Positions 46,741 to 58,904 are shown, counted from the stretch's first letter. The stretch: DNA of 64,000 nucleotides from Lepidostoma basale (GCA_022606425.2 JAHDVF020000208.1:1288501-1352500), one strand, 5' to 3'. Made by a program: numbers and translations. The notes: generated by a model not told the origin, from the sequence alone.

Positions 46741-47828
46741 TAAGAAAAAATTATGTGCGGTACAATGTCAAATCCTCTTAGAATCTAAATATGAGAAGAA
46801 CAATAAAACTTAACCCATATTGTAACATTTTATTAATTCTGAAGACGCAATTTACGAAGGCATTGTTAGGCACGTGAAAGGACTTAGAAGTGCTTAGAAT
46901 CATATTGGAGATCTGAGGCTTATGAAATAGATGGGGAGATTTCCTTGAGGCTACTCTTAAGAAACTTATTTCCTATCGTACACATTGAGAGCTTTAATAA
47001 TTTAATGATTTCAAGTATGGGCGAAATTTTGCTTTGTCGATACAGTGGACTTGGTAGTATTTATCTAGTTAGAGAGCTAAGCAATCAAGCAAGTAGATCA
47101 AGAGCGGCAGTCGAGTCCCCTCGGACGTAATAAGCACCCGCGCACAAGGAAGAGCCCGATTAAAAAGAAACGTGTTGAAAATTCCGTTTATTTTCCTATA
47201 AAGAAGATATTCTCATTAAAAGCAAACTTATTAATGAAGTTTCCTAGAAAAATAGCGGACAGGACGCCCAAGAATGCGCGAAGTAATCTCGAACTTGTTC
47301 TGGAAAGAAAATAATTTTAAATTGGCCCTAAGTCTAGCGAGGAGGCGGCGAGGAAGTGTCAAACTTTCAAACGGCTACTGAGCACATAATTTAAGACATT
47401 TGTATGTAAATTGGACAAAGGGAAGGTCAATTTATATGCGAAAAGCTGGTTTAAAAGGCGAAAAAGAACACGTGATGCGATTCACGTTTTCTACTCATCC
47501 TAGCAGATAATTCATTGTTTATTATCAAAATTTCATGATACCAATTTTTTTTTTAATAAAACAGTAACTACGAAAGTTCTTTACATGCCACATAATAGAG
47601 ATGGTGTGGTTGTTGTTATTTTAAAGATTCATAAACACTTCCTTGAAAATTTATAATAGTATACTTATATAGAAAAATAAATAAAAATTAAAGTTATTTT
47701 TCGTATTAAATCTGAGTATCTTTTATGTAAGTATGAAAGATGAATAGTCAAAGTTGATCGCAATTTGGAAATATTTTCAAACATTTATAAACGAGGAGGA
47801 TCTTATCTTAATATGCTTATAGGAGATC

Positions 47829-48143
47829 ATCCTACACCCACCATAGAGTCCGGACTTGGCCCCGAGCGACTACCATATCTTCCCTGATTTGAAGAAACAC
47901 CTCGGTGGAACGCATTTTGCGAACGAAGAGGAGCTGAATAAAGAAGTTCTGAGCTACCTTCACGGCATGGCGGGAGACTTCTATGACTAGGGAATCAATA
48001 AGATAGTGACCCGGATGAATAAATGCATCGAAGTATAATAGCTGAAAGTCTAAGCCTTCCAATGATGTATTTTACGCTGTAAATAAAAATGGTTTTCATT
48101 GTGAAAAAAAATAGGGAAATTTATTTTACGGACAACCCTCGTA
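47829..48143 (+). pseudogene. mariner-like transposase C-terminal fragment
   Basis: Encodes HPP(Y)SPDLAPSDYHLFP-type catalytic-domain sequence (here with ESGLGPERLP reading in another frame, 47832 onward), then DLKKHLGGTHFANEEELNKE and an in-frame stop at FYD*G. SPDLAPSDYHLF is the signature of mariner/Tc1-superfamily transposases and carries a catalytic Asp. About 75 residues remain, with stops; the 5' three quarters are absent. The end TTTTACGGACAACCCTCGTA near 48143 probably represents the terminal inverted repeat. Confidence 0.8.
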
Positions 48144-48174
48144 ATTCGGTTTAAAACAACATTATTTGTTTTTA

Positions 48175-48300
48175 AGAACAACTGGTTCGCCCTCCCATCG
48201 GAGCTTCATCAGGATTGCAAAACAAACTGTTACAAATTACTTTTTAAAAGTCACACCACACATTAAGTGATTTATACGAAAGCATAAATAAAATAATTTT
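48175..48300 (-). repeat. H6 single motif, minus strand
   Basis: Minus strand: CCTGATGAAGCTCCGATGGG then AGGGCGAACCAGTTG. Core CTGATGA is intact but GAAA reads GAAC. Adjacent GTCACACCACACATTAAGTG matches sequence at 24232. Confidence 0.5.
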
Positions 48301-48874
48301 ACTTGATTTGTTCCATGAATATTTTGACCTCCCCTCAATGATTTTTGGGCACCTACTCGCACGCATTATTATGCACATCCTCCCTTTAATGTCCATTATT
48401 TCTCAATACCGGCATTCCGAGAGGCAATAACCATAACTGTTATATTCAGAGGCTAATGGCTAAATACAGATGTATCGTTATTTGTATGAACATGTAAATA
48501 CGTTCCATAAACCATCCGAAATGGTTCTCTTGTTCACATTTTGATTCCAGTCAGAAAGCCTTCAAGCAAGAGAGCATGGAAATCCTTCATCACTCTGGCG
48601 CTTGTTTTCCAACGTTTTTTAGTCGACAGAATACACATCATAGTACCTAAGCAACGTCAAAAATCGTAATGTTATCTGACAAGCGTATTTCAAAAGATAA
48701 ACTCCGAATACCTTTATAAACTTTATAGCGAGTGTAACACTGATCCGACATCCATCAACATTTTAGAATAAACATAAATTATTTTTCATTCAGCATCATA
48801 ATTACGAATTTACAAGAAAATATTAGTTTTTCATTAAAATGATTGCCAATTTATCAGGGTTTAAAAAAGATTAT

Positions 48875-49290
48875 TACAAATGAAAACGTCTATTTTCTAA
48901 AAGTTTTAGTATATTTCATGAGAATGACTCAGCAAGGTGAAATATGTTATTCTCATTAAAAATAATTAACACATATAAAAACATTCGTATTAATTATTTT
49001 ATATGGAGTTTTACATAATTGTCCAATAAAGAACAAAAAAATATGCATCACTTAAAACTTATTTATTCTTTCTTGAACAATGATGTAAAACTCCATAATA
49101 AATAATTAATACGAATGAAAACGTCAGTTTTCTAGAAGTTTTATTATATTTTATGGGAATTACATGTTTGACCCATCTAAGCCAATATCAAATGTCTTGA
49201 TAATGCCTTAGAAGGGCTGAAAAATGTCATTCCCATAAAAGATAATAAAACTTCTGGAAAACGGACGTTTTCATTCGTATTAAGTATCAC
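48875..49290. repeat. H2 half copy followed by H2 foldback
   Basis: 48875-49045 is a decayed copy ending ATATGGAGTTTTACATAATTG. 49108-49282 is a foldback with arms of about 86 nt (AATACGAATGAAAACGTCAG to the reverse). The left arm alone extends outward to TTCTTGAACAATGATGTAAA at 49072. Confidence 0.7.
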
Positions 49291-49725
49291 TTATCATGTT
49301 TCAAATTATTAAATGTTTATGCCGAATAGATTCAATATTCAGTATCAATATTAGATATAAATTCTTCTTATATTATATATGACCAATACCGAACTGATTA
49401 AGTTTTTTTTTAAAACCCTCTAGTGCTCTGGAGGTAAATGCATATTTGCCCAATTAAGGTATTATCATCGATATTATTAAATTTCCTAAAGCCTTAGTTA
49501 GATAAAATATATACCATATTTCATGTTTATCCATAATACTCGTAATGTTATATAACTTTTCGTATGCACACATTTGATTAAGAATTTTTAATTGTTTTTA
49601 AATCAACAAAAAATATAATATATATAATAGCATAACAAATTAAGTATTCCCATTATTTCTACAATAGCGTATTAGGGAATTAAAATTCACGCATCCTCTA
49701 AATATTTCATAATCACTTACAAAAT

Positions 49726-49862
49726 GACGACCTTCAGTGCTTAGAGCTATGACTGCCAAAGCAAAGGTCCCGGGTTCGATTCCCGGCGATGGCTGTGTGA
49801 TTGTCATACTGTCTGGTGTAGAATTCACGAGACAATAAAATGGCGATAGATATTTTGTTCTA
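49726..49862 (+). mobile_element. tRNA-derived SINE, partial A box
   Basis: Same family: GACGACCTTC, B box GGTTCGATTCC at 49773-49783, CACTGTCTGG-type tail and ACAATAAAATGGCGATAGAT. The A-box segment is partly deleted and the 3' hairpin is truncated. Confidence 0.8.
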
Positions 49863-49904
49863 TTATACTTTCTAACCAATCGCGAATATCAGATGCAGCG
49901 TTCA

Positions 49905-50705
49905 CATTTACATTTTTAGATTTAAAACACGTCTTAACCCTCCCTTCCCTATGATGGTATCTTCTACACGTTGATTCTTAAAACCATCAATATCTCTATA
50001 GATATAATAAACACAAGGTTAAGATTTTAGGTAATCTTCCATTATATATTTACGCATTGATTTAAAAAATAATATTAATAATAATCAGAATTTATCGGGT
50101 ACATCGGAGGTATTTTGTGAAAATCGAAAACAAAGTCACGTATAAACAGCGCTTTCAGTGCGCCACACTATATTCGCATCTCACTCTTACACGTGTTCGA
50201 GCTCAATGTTCTCACTCTCGCCGTCCCGCCGCGCCGGCAGTGGCAGCAGTCGCTTTCGGACTTGCAACCAGAGCGGGTCTATGCCCGTTCCGTGAGCGTT
50301 GCCAGATGGTTTTTTAATGTTTTTAGAAATTAAATCTCAATTATTATCATTTTTGACTTCAATTATAAATATATAAGGGGATTAGCTATGAATATTCCTA
50401 TTTTTCCGATCTAAAATCGCTATTTTTTTTAACGCGTACTGACTACCCTACACCGGAATGCACGTTTTTATTTTAGCACCGTAAGGCAAAGGTAAATGCA
50501 CCCTTGAGATAATTACATCACAAAAACGGCGCTTTAAAAGATAGCATACATATTATTATTATATGTATTATTATGCTACGTATTACATGTAATGAGAATC
50601 AAAATAATAGCTAAAAATATATTAATAATAATGCGCCGTTTTTGTGATGTAATCACCTCAAGGGCGCATTAAGACGTGTTTTAAATCTAAAAATCTAAAT
50701 GTGAC
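49905..50705. repeat. interrupted palindrome
   Basis: Right arm 50632-50705 (GCGCCGTTTTTGTGATGTAA, CTCAAGGGCGCATTAAGACG, GTTTTAAATCTAAAAATC) matches, inverted, 49909-49938 plus 50487-50533. About 550 bp is therefore inserted in the left arm. The insert contains a GC-richer stretch (50150-50310) without a recognised gene. Confidence 0.7.
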
Positions 50706-51171
50706 CGCTTAAAAATGGATCGGTTTAAAATATTGTATACAATACTGTAATTGACAAACGCAAATAATAAAAAATGTAAAAAATAAAACTATTATTATGT
50801 GTACTCTAAAAAACTTGTCTAGCAGATGATTTATGCAAACGCTTTCATACTAATGACACATGTGAATAAAATTTCACGGGTCCGGTAAAGGAATTCTATA
50901 ATCAAAATGTGTTTGACACTCTTTAGAATTATTGTTTCGGGCGATAATGGCGGTCCTGAAAGAATCCGTCGGACACTCCGGCCAACAATAGAACAATGGG
51001 CAATAGAATCACTCTGTGCGGTGCATGAATGGAGGGCCACTTGTTTATTTTTCCCTTTACACTAAAATTACCGGAGGATCGCAGGGCCCTACGCACGACC
51101 GAGTACGGGTATACAACCTTTTTGATTCTAAAATTGTGACACTGATTCTCAACGTGACAAAAAAAATAACT

Positions 51172-51655
51172 CTCTAACCATCACGCTGTTTCCCCGGAGG
51201 GATAGGCGAGAGAATATAACGCCACACCGTTCTATCCTGACATAACTCTAGCGTATCTTCTACATTCACACACCGTGACACGCACGTTCGTTCTGACTTC
51301 GAACCTAGACAACTTTTAGTAATGGATTAAATTGGTCATGCCATGCCTTACTTGGCCTTCCTACATCCATTCGTTACATAATATGTAACTATCTCAGAAT
51401 CAGGATCGATGGACTTGATTCACTAATATTCTGACCCAACCTTATGTCCAAACCATTTTCGTGACTCTATCTTAATTTTACTTAGGACGCAATCATCCAT
51501 CTTACCTTTCTTTCTTTCTTCGTCGTTCGTACATTGTTTTTCAACACATTATTCCTAGTTATCTTATTTCTACGGCTTTTATCATATTTTCATCCTTCTT
51601 CTGCCAACTCCAAGCTGCACTTACATAAATAATGGTCGGCAATCGGCACGTGACA
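51172..51655 (-). pseudogene. LINE-A fragment, diverged
   Basis: Minus-strand 3' end CTAACCATCACGCTGTTTCC, then reversed RWFGH-like (CCAAACCATTTTCGTGAC) and SEAWNWQKKDE-like (CATCCTTCTTCTGCCAACTC) landmarks. Stops and indels throughout. Confidence 0.72.
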
Positions 51656-51977
51656 AATATAAGATTAAAACAAAATAAAACGCTCAAATTAATAATTCTG
51701 ATTCTTAGAAAATTCCCATGGACAGTAAATAATTTCTAAGATCAATACAGCTTCTTAGGAAGAATTATTTTACTTAAAAGATTACTCAATTTCTGTTTCA
51801 AATATCGATTTTAAGACTTATAAGATACAATCAACTTAACGTTTGTTCAGCACTCTCTAGTTTATACGTAGATGTTTTGTACTAAATATCAAATCATGTC
51901 TGATATTTTGTAATTCGTAAATATTCGTAGTAAAAATAAAAGTAATAAAAACACAACTGTCATTATCAGATATATGA

Positions 51978-52172
51978 ACTTCTTCTTCTTCTTAGTCGTA
52001 TTCCTCATGCTTGAGGGTCGTGTCCATCCTGTAAACCATTGACCATGGAACGCTATGCGCTCCTGTCACCCGTCAGTCTCCAGGCTGCAGTTAATGAGAG
52101 GCCAGTCGGCTTCCTGATTAGATCGGACCAGTGGCTCGGTGGTCGTCCCTGTGACCTTCCCTCCATAATAGG
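51978..52172 (-). pseudogene. unclassified LINE 3' fragment with (GAA)n end
   Basis: CTTCTTCTTCTTCTTAG at the left is the reverse of a GAA tail. A GC-richer 170-bp stretch follows whose minus strand reads GGKVTGTTTEPLVRSNQEA, then a broken frame. Family not recognised. Confidence 0.45.
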
Positions 52173-52525
52173 AATATTAATAATTATTAATAATTCGTAT
52201 TAAAATAGGAATATAATAATTATTAATGATTCTATGAATTTAACCACAAATTAGATCGGAACTGGAACAACTATGAACATTTGTATGTTATTTAAAGCTT
52301 AGATTTTCACAGTTGGTAGCAACGTGTTTTTTTGGGGTCTTAGGTATATACTTAGAAGTTAAACGGATGAACCCAACATCCTAAAAAATATATATGTTAC
52401 ATCTTTTCATGTAATATTTATCAAAATATTTCAGCATATCCACGAAAATATTGAATTAGGGCGGAGAAATAAAACTCAATTTAAGTCCATTCCTTATACC
52501 CATCACTATTGACAAAATAGTTTTT

Positions 52526-52740
52526 TATGAATTAAAACACCGTGTTTTCCACTTTTGAGTTTATTTTTCTCGACATGTTTCGATGGCTTACACCTTCATC
52601 ATCGAGTTTATATCGTTCTCTCGATGATGAAGTTGTAAGTCTTCGAAACATGTCGAGAAAAATAAGCTCAAAAGTTAAAAAAACAGTTTTAATTCATAAA
52701 AAGTCATCATTATGGAGTTCCACAGTGTTGACGCCTTGAG
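52526..52740. repeat. H4 foldback with diverging motifs
   Basis: Arms 52526-52605 and 52619-52698. Each has TGATGAAG, a short stem II, CGAAAC, ACATGT and then CGAG that pairs with CTCG before the core. Beyond the right arm lies the landmark ATGGAGTTCCACAGTGTTG (52713). Confidence 0.7.
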
Positions 52741-53989
52741 TTTAGCTAAAACTAAAAAAAGAAGACAAAATAGTTGTTGGAAATAGCTTGAAGAGACGCA
52801 AACTTTTGAGTGTATTAAACCATCATAAACCAATCCTCTCGAAATTCTCCCTAAACAACATACATAATATAATATGATTTGTTTTATCAGTCAATCCCTT
52901 AGTCATCCCGCATGGAATCAGATGTTTTGGAATATGCCTAATATGTCTAATGTTTTAAATACTATGTTTTACCGTTATTATAGTGATCATTTAAATTGCA
53001 CGACGAAAATATTAATATGTTATCTATTATATTCTTCAAGCAATGAATAAAGATTGACGCAATCCATGAATTTTGGTTATTTTCCACATAGTTTTCAATT
53101 GACACGACCACTTGAATTATTCGGGTTAAGAAGTTCGAAGAGACTAAAGAGTTGACGACCTATGACTCAATGACAGCGTAGAATACATTCTTTACTGCGA
53201 CGCTATGTACAAAGCGGTGGAAGTCGTAAATTAAAGAAGGATATTCCTATGAATGCAGTAATATATCGTTATTATATTAAATTAATGAACCCTCCAGTCA
53301 TCTAAGTCACCGGTTCATTAAAATACAGTCCTGGCGCGTTGAACTTCACGATTTATTTCGGTTTATCCGAACTCTCGAGAACCCCTTTTGGATAAGACCA
53401 TCATGCGTATGTTAATTCTAACGGTAAACTTTGTATAACAAATGATTTTAGATGATTTTCTATAAATTATAACCCGCAGCTACACTTGATTATAATTCCT
53501 ACACGCTTCGTTATGTATGCATAAGCTTAGCTGGGTGAAATGGGCGAGGTGATACACAAATTATTTAATAGATCCTTATAGCTTATGAAACTAAAATTTA
53601 TTATTAAATTAAGAATTCAGATTGATTCGATGGTCTCATTTTTTCTAAATCATTTTCAGTTACAATATTGACTTACTGTAATTTTTGTTTCTCTAGAATC
53701 AAATAAAACTATACATATAAAAAAACTATTATTTTACAATTTCTGCAATTAAGTAATGTTTAAATATAATATTCTTCAATTTTTGCCAAAATTAACATGT
53801 TTTAACTTAACGAAAAAAAAATTTCAACGTTTTTAATAATCGCAGATATTTTATTTTAAATAATTCTTTTGACTACTTAAAAAAACAAAGTGAAAGGAAA
53901 CATTAATCTGGGAATATGAACTTTTTTATTACACGACCATGTCGGTTAAATATCGGAAATATCGTCTTCACAATTCACACGATGAATGA

Positions 53990-54082
53990 ATGTGGTAGGC
54001 CTATAGGAGTATAATAGTGTGGCGGTTGTCTTCCATCTTGACTTACGGATCCGAGAAAATGGCATAATGACTATTTATTAAA
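53990..54082 (+). pseudogene. LINE-A 3'-end relic
   Basis: TGAATGAATGTGG, ATAGTGTGGCGGTTGTCTTC and GAGAAAATGGCATAATGA line up with the LINE-A 3' end at low identity. Confidence 0.4.
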
Positions 54083-54183
54083 ACTTTGGAAAGAAGCTAT
54101 TACTTGGTGGTTTGACATATTTTAATTTAGAATTAAACACTTTTAAATCGTTGTATAAAACGACTTTATTATGAGTCCGGAGC

Positions 54184-54221
54184 GCCAACCGGTTTCACTC
54201 TGTAACGAGCTTCGTCAGGGC
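54184..54221 (-). ncRNA. hammerhead-like motif H6, left arm
   Basis: Mirror copy on the minus strand: GCC, CTGACGA (54218-54212), extra A, GCTC..GAGT, GAAA, ACCGGT, T, GGC. It differs from the right-arm copy at core position 7 (C versus T), which is unconstrained in hammerheads. Confidence 0.65.
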
Positions 54222-54243
54222 TATACAGAAATGTTTGTTTATA

Positions 54244-54281
54244 GCCCTGATGAAGCTCGTTAAAGAGTGAAACCGGTTGGC
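54244..54281 (+). ncRNA. hammerhead-like motif H6, right arm
   Basis: Stem I GCC (54244-54246) pairs with GGC (54279-54281). Core CTGATGA 54247-54253, extra A, stem II GCTC/GAGT, GAAA 54269-54272, ACCGGT 54272-54277, T at the cleavage position. Every helix expected of a minimal hammerhead is present, though stems I and III are only three pairs each unless paired as a dimer. Confidence 0.65.
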
Positions 54282-54559
54282 GCTCCTGACTCAAAATTAA
54301 GTGGTTTTATACAACGTTTTAAAAGTGTTTTATTCTATTTTTTTACTATTTATTACTTAAAATCACATTCGTTTTTTTTTTAAGATTATTCAAACAAAAC
54401 AAAAAATATATATAAACTCCCTAGAATAGATAACTCAAGTGTGTGGTATGAAAACCATATATTTTGTAAATAATTAATAAACTTCTTCCATATTCGCCAT
54501 AACTTTGTGACTAATCTTTGTAAGAAAACTGACGACATTCATGATTTTTTATATATATA

Positions 54560-54670
54560 TTTATAATACTTATATCACTAATGAAGGGCTTCTGTGTGCG
54601 AAACATGTATTTTTTAATTATATTTTTTTATAAAGTTGGTGTTGAGTTAGAAAAAGAAACATTGTTCAGT
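54560..54670 (+). repeat. H5 repeat copy
   Basis: CTAATGAAGGGCTTCTGTG then CGAAACATGT at 54578-54608, followed by AAAGTTGGTGTTGAG and AAAGAAACATTGTTCAG. Matches 15310-15440 reversed; the core has G to A at position 5. Confidence 0.55.
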
Positions 54671-55640
54671 AAATAAATTGTTTAACGAAAACAAGTAATG
54701 TTTTCTATATACACATGTTTGCAGTCTCATTAGTTGATATGAAAAAACTGTTAAGATAATCCATTGTTTTGTTGGAATCACTTTGATATTTCAACATTAT
54801 TATTTTTTAAATGCAAAAACATAGTTTTTTTTAAATTTAAACAGTTAATAAAAACTGTTTACATATAATTAAAATGAAGTCATCAATACATTCTTTGTTA
54901 CTAGTCGATTGCGTCAGTATTAATGTTTACAGAACGGCGACCCCATTTCTGGATTTATCCTTTCATTAGAACCGATAAAAATAATGACAGCATCTTACTT
55001 TTGTAATTAAAGCTGATAATCAAACAGGAATTTCAGAAAATGGGAACATTTCATGACCCGACCGACTATTTTGATGACCCCAGCTGTTGTAAGACAATTT
55101 GAGATATTGAACCAAGTTTTAAGTATCTAATACCCAATAAAACATTTTGAAAAAGTATTGCATTATTTCGTATTGTGTGTTAATCTAATGAAAATTATTT
55201 GATAGTGTTATGTGTTAGTATTAAATGTATTTGATATTTAAAGGCATGATATCACACCCAAATTTTAAAATAACAAACGTGTTTTTGGTTATCCAACTCC
55301 AATCAGATAGAAGGCGAAAGTTCATGATAGAAGAATAAAAAAATATTGGTGGGAACTACGTGATATTTAAAAAAAAGTGAAATCTCCACTTCATTCTTAA
55401 TTTATGAATACATAGTAATTTTCTATAGTAACTTAATACCTACATTTATTTCTATTTTTTACCGATCTAGATCTATCCATATTATTAGAAAATAATTCCA
55501 GTTAACACATTTTACAAGTATCTAAATTTCTAATGATTTTAGAATGTGTAAAAGTTTATGGTGAATTTCAGGAACCTTTAGGATAACATGCATTTATATA
55601 TAATAATATATGATCGTTGATACGAATTGAATGAATGGTG

Positions 55641-55850
55641 AATTTTCTTCTTTCGGTGCCGTGTCAGGTCCCTCCAACGTTGGCGATCACTGCAGCAAAG
55701 GCATCTCTGTCCTGCGCCACTTGGAAAAGGTTCTGTATTCTTGTCATTCCTGTTCATTATTTTATGTTCCGCAGCCAGGACAACTGCCTTCTACCATCTC
55801 CTCGACGTCCCTCCAATGAATGATGAATAATACCCCGAAATATAAAGCCT
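55641..55850 (-). pseudogene. LINE-F fragment
   Basis: Minus strand: EGRRGDGRRQLSWLRNIK, then LFQVAQDRDAFAAVIANV. Second copy of the fragment at 33975-34170. Confidence 0.65.
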
Positions 55851-55979
55851 TATAGAGCAACACTTGGCACAAATGAAATTTGAAGTGAAATTAAACTATA
55901 TTTCACCATGAAACAGTTTCATATCATATTTCGAAGAACATGTATACATATTTTAATGATTGGGACTCTAATGACTGAA

Positions 55980-56345
55980 AGTGCCACAGTGGGATATACC
56001 CTGCTAGAAAATATCTACCAATAAAACACCATTTTGACAATAGCAAGACTTCCAATAAGTCCGACTCCCTGGCGTCTTAGAGTGGTCCTCGTGATCCCAT
56101 CTATAAGTCCTGGGCAATGTGATTACTGACCTTACCATCTGAGTCATAGCGGACAGGGAGAGGGCGTATGGCGTATCTCCAGCGCAACAAAACCGAGATA
56201 CACTAACTATAGAAAGGTTACCCCTACAGAAAATCCCTTGAGAAGGCAACGGGAAACCACTTGAGCAAACAATACTTACTGTGGTCAGCAAATATTCGAA
56301 ACGGGTGATTTCAAGACGACAAAACAAAAGAAAATCATCAAAATT
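55980..56345. other. GC-richer unclassified stretch
   Basis: Contains CTCCCTGGCGTCTTAGAG, GGCAACGGGAAACCACTTGA and CATAGCGGACAGGGAG. A 126-codon minus-strand frame crosses it but resembles no family I recognise. Possibly an old repeat. Confidence 0.3.
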
Positions 56346-56450
56346 CGTACACGAGTTCACGCTGTTGTAGAAGTAAAAAATCATTTTAAATAAAAATATT
56401 TACTCTAGTATGAAGCACTGTACTGTTGTACTATTGTAACTTTTTGTTCC

Positions 56451-56690
56451 CTAACTAACTAACTTACTAACCATCACGTCGTCTCTCCGAAAGGGTAAGC
56501 AGAAAGAATTGACTGCTACACTTTAATCGATGCGGTACTCCATCCTTCTCTCTTCGCCCCCGCGAGAGACGCGGTGTGATGGGTTGCGAACCTCATCGGC
56601 ACCAATAGGCATCTCCCGCGCATACTTCGATCGTCCAACATCCACAAAAAATCTAAAATAAATAATATAAAATAATTTTTATTCCCTTAA
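56451..56690. repeat. composite repeat, copy 2
   Basis: Same unit as 43916-44170: ACTAACCATCACGTCG, GAAAGGGTAAGCAG, then GAGAGACGCGGTGTGATGG, GGGTTGCGAACCTCATCGG and CTCCCGCGCATACTTCGATC. Confidence 0.75.
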
Positions 56691-56799
56691 TTCGCATAAT
56701 ACTGTAATTATTTATGAACTGCGTATTTTTTCTTGCAGTACCTATATTAAACATGTGTCATTCAATCAATCAGAAGGATGGTTTACCTTAAACAAATCA

Positions 56800-57545
56800 A
56801 TAAAAATAAAAATGTATTTGTATCTCAATAGAGACGAAGATGCAAACTGGAAACTGAATATGGTTGATCAAGGTGTTTACAGGACTTATGACCTGTCATT
56901 GGTTGGGTTAAGCGCACAGTTTGCATCTTCGTCTCTATTGAGATACAATTAAATTTCATGAATTAATCACCCACCGTGGGTGAAATCCAGTATTCGTATA
57001 CAAGTATAAGTATACATTCACAAAAAATATTGTAATCATTCTGGTCAATTCTTTGGCATATAGATAGGAGTGACATCTCCAGGCGGCTTCTAACAATGCG
57101 CTAATGGCGATAGCCTTTACATTGTGTTAATAAAGTAGTTCTGCTAAATGCTAAAAATTAATCTCCATAGATGGCGTTAGTGTGTGGATTATATAGATTA
57201 ATCTTAAAAAGATTAACATATGTAATCAAAATCTACATAGATGGCATGTTGAAACTGACATGTGAAGTTAGGTATAGATTTATAACATATATGCAACCTC
57301 CAAAAATTTGTCTTACGTGGTCATAAAGAAATAGGTGGAATGGGGAATGTTGTAATTACATAAAGCGTGCGCTTAACCCAACCAATGACAGTTCATAAGT
57401 CCTGTAAACACCTTGATCAACCATATTCAGTTTCCAGTTTGCATCTTCGTCTCTATTGAGATACAATTAAATTTCATGAATTAATCACCAACCGTGGGTG
57501 AAATCCAGTATTCGTATACAAGTATAAGTATACATTCACAAAAAA
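56800..57545. repeat. repeat X, copy 2, with inverted and direct duplications
   Basis: The 3' part of repeat X occurs inverted at 56805-56905 (GTATCTCAATAGAGACGAAG) and forward at 57360-57470. A block of about 115 bp (CATCTTCGTCTCTATTGAG to TAAGTATACATTCACAAAA) is directly repeated at 56922-57035 and 57432-57545. Confidence 0.75.
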
Positions 57546-57549
57546 TACA

Positions 57550-58190
57550 ATAAAATATTGTGGGCGTTGTTTAAGTACTACCGTTAAATTAATTTGAATG
57601 TAGAACAAATATTCTGACATTTTGGTTGTTAATTACAATATGAAATGAAACAATACCGGCAGGACTTGAAACGGCGTTACATCGCGGGTGGCATTCTCGC
57701 AGCACTCTAGCCACAAGTTGTAATGATAATGTGCTTTAAATATATTATTTATAATGTTGACTACAAGTACAAGGCTATCATTATGCGGCGGGTTCATCAG
57801 CTTCCAGTCACGACCGGCGAGTGCCCGGGTCCCTTCTACTTATCTCCATTATAATGTGCATTTCTGCCGCGCGCACATTATCAATCTCGGCAACAGACGC
57901 TGAAACATGGAGAGCCGATGCATGACTTCATTAGAAAGCATTAGAAGCCATGATGTACATAATAATAGCAAATGGTACGCAGAACTTCGAGGCTAGGCTG
58001 CTGAACAATGTGCACAGTAATCTGACATTCATTCGTAACACATCTAGAAACTAGGTTTCTTATTTAAGATACATCTAAAATTATTATATTACAGAAGTAG
58101 CGTGCATCACATACAATGTACCAGCTAATCTGACTATTGATTGACATAAAAAAAAAAACATCATACATCCAAAAAATATGATCCGTGTAA
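57550..58190. other. no gene seen; GC-richer block
   Basis: 57640-57920 includes GCGGCGGGTTCATCAGCTTC and CCGCGCGCACATTATC. No coding signal; possible regulatory sequence inside the presumed unc-5 intron. Confidence 0.3.
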
Positions 58191-58194
58191 TGAA

Positions 58195-58690
58195 ACTAAC
58201 TAACTAACTAACCATTTTGCCGACTATCCGGAGGAGAACGCAGAAATAATGGACCACCACACTGTTCAGTCCTGACAAACCTCTCTCGCTTCCTTAACAT
58301 TCATAATTCTTGTCATGCACGCACGCCGATTACTCCGACTCTTCACGTGACCGATATTTAATATTTGTATGATTTGATCGTGCCCCGTTTTCCTCGGCCT
58401 TCCTCTATTTCTAGCTCCGTTCACGTCGTTTACATATACTTTCTTCACCATTCTGTTTTCACTCAATCATGTCCAATCCATCTTAACGACCCTTTCATTA
58501 TTTTGTTCATAACACTTTGCACCGCATTCACTTCTTATACGAGTATTTGCATTATACAGATTTATTCGTCTTACAGATCTCATTTCTACTGCATTTATTC
58601 TACTTTTATCCTTCTTTTACCAGTACTATGCTTCACTTCCATACATTAGGGTTGGCACAAGAACACCATTGTGCGCTATCATCTAGTTTA
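58195..58690 (-). pseudogene. LINE-A fragment
   Basis: Minus strand, tail CTAACTAACTAACC at 58198, then an open stretch (MSENRMVKKVYVNDVNGARN, then GRPRKTGHDQI and RACMTRIMNVKEAREV) and the QKKDESR and GSEAW landmarks up to about 58690. Broken between 58460 and 58530. Confidence 0.82.
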
Positions 58691-58904
58691 ATGAATAAAA
58701 AAATATTACATATTTGACTTAGACTGAAAGTTTTTAATAGAATGAAAAAATTAGATGTTTCGCCATTATATTACCCTAGCGACACAAATCGTATTATCCC
58801 CATGTTGCAAAATGTAATAAAAATTCTTGAAAATGGTCCCAGATCATTGTTCAAGACACAAAAAAACCTATGTTATTTAAATTCGTGACGTAAAAATGTG
58901 ACGA

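Larger units (their letters stand above)
54118..54340. repeat. H6 foldback with two intact motifs
   Basis: Inverted repeat with spacer ATGTTTGTTT. The arms run outward into AAAACACTTTTAAA-type ends. The two motifs are annotated separately; they diverge. Confidence 0.75.

Noticed and set aside
47829..48143. Functional mariner transposase gene
   Set aside because: Only the C-terminal quarter remains, with in-frame stops and frameshifts.
50150..50310. GC-richer stretch as a missing unc-5 thrombospondin exon
   Set aside because: No CxxxC/WSxWS pattern in any minus-strand frame, and no fitting donor in phase with the exon at 41334.
56004..56384. 126-codon minus-strand frame as a gene
   Set aside because: No recognisable domain, start context or splice structure; composition looks like a decayed repeat.
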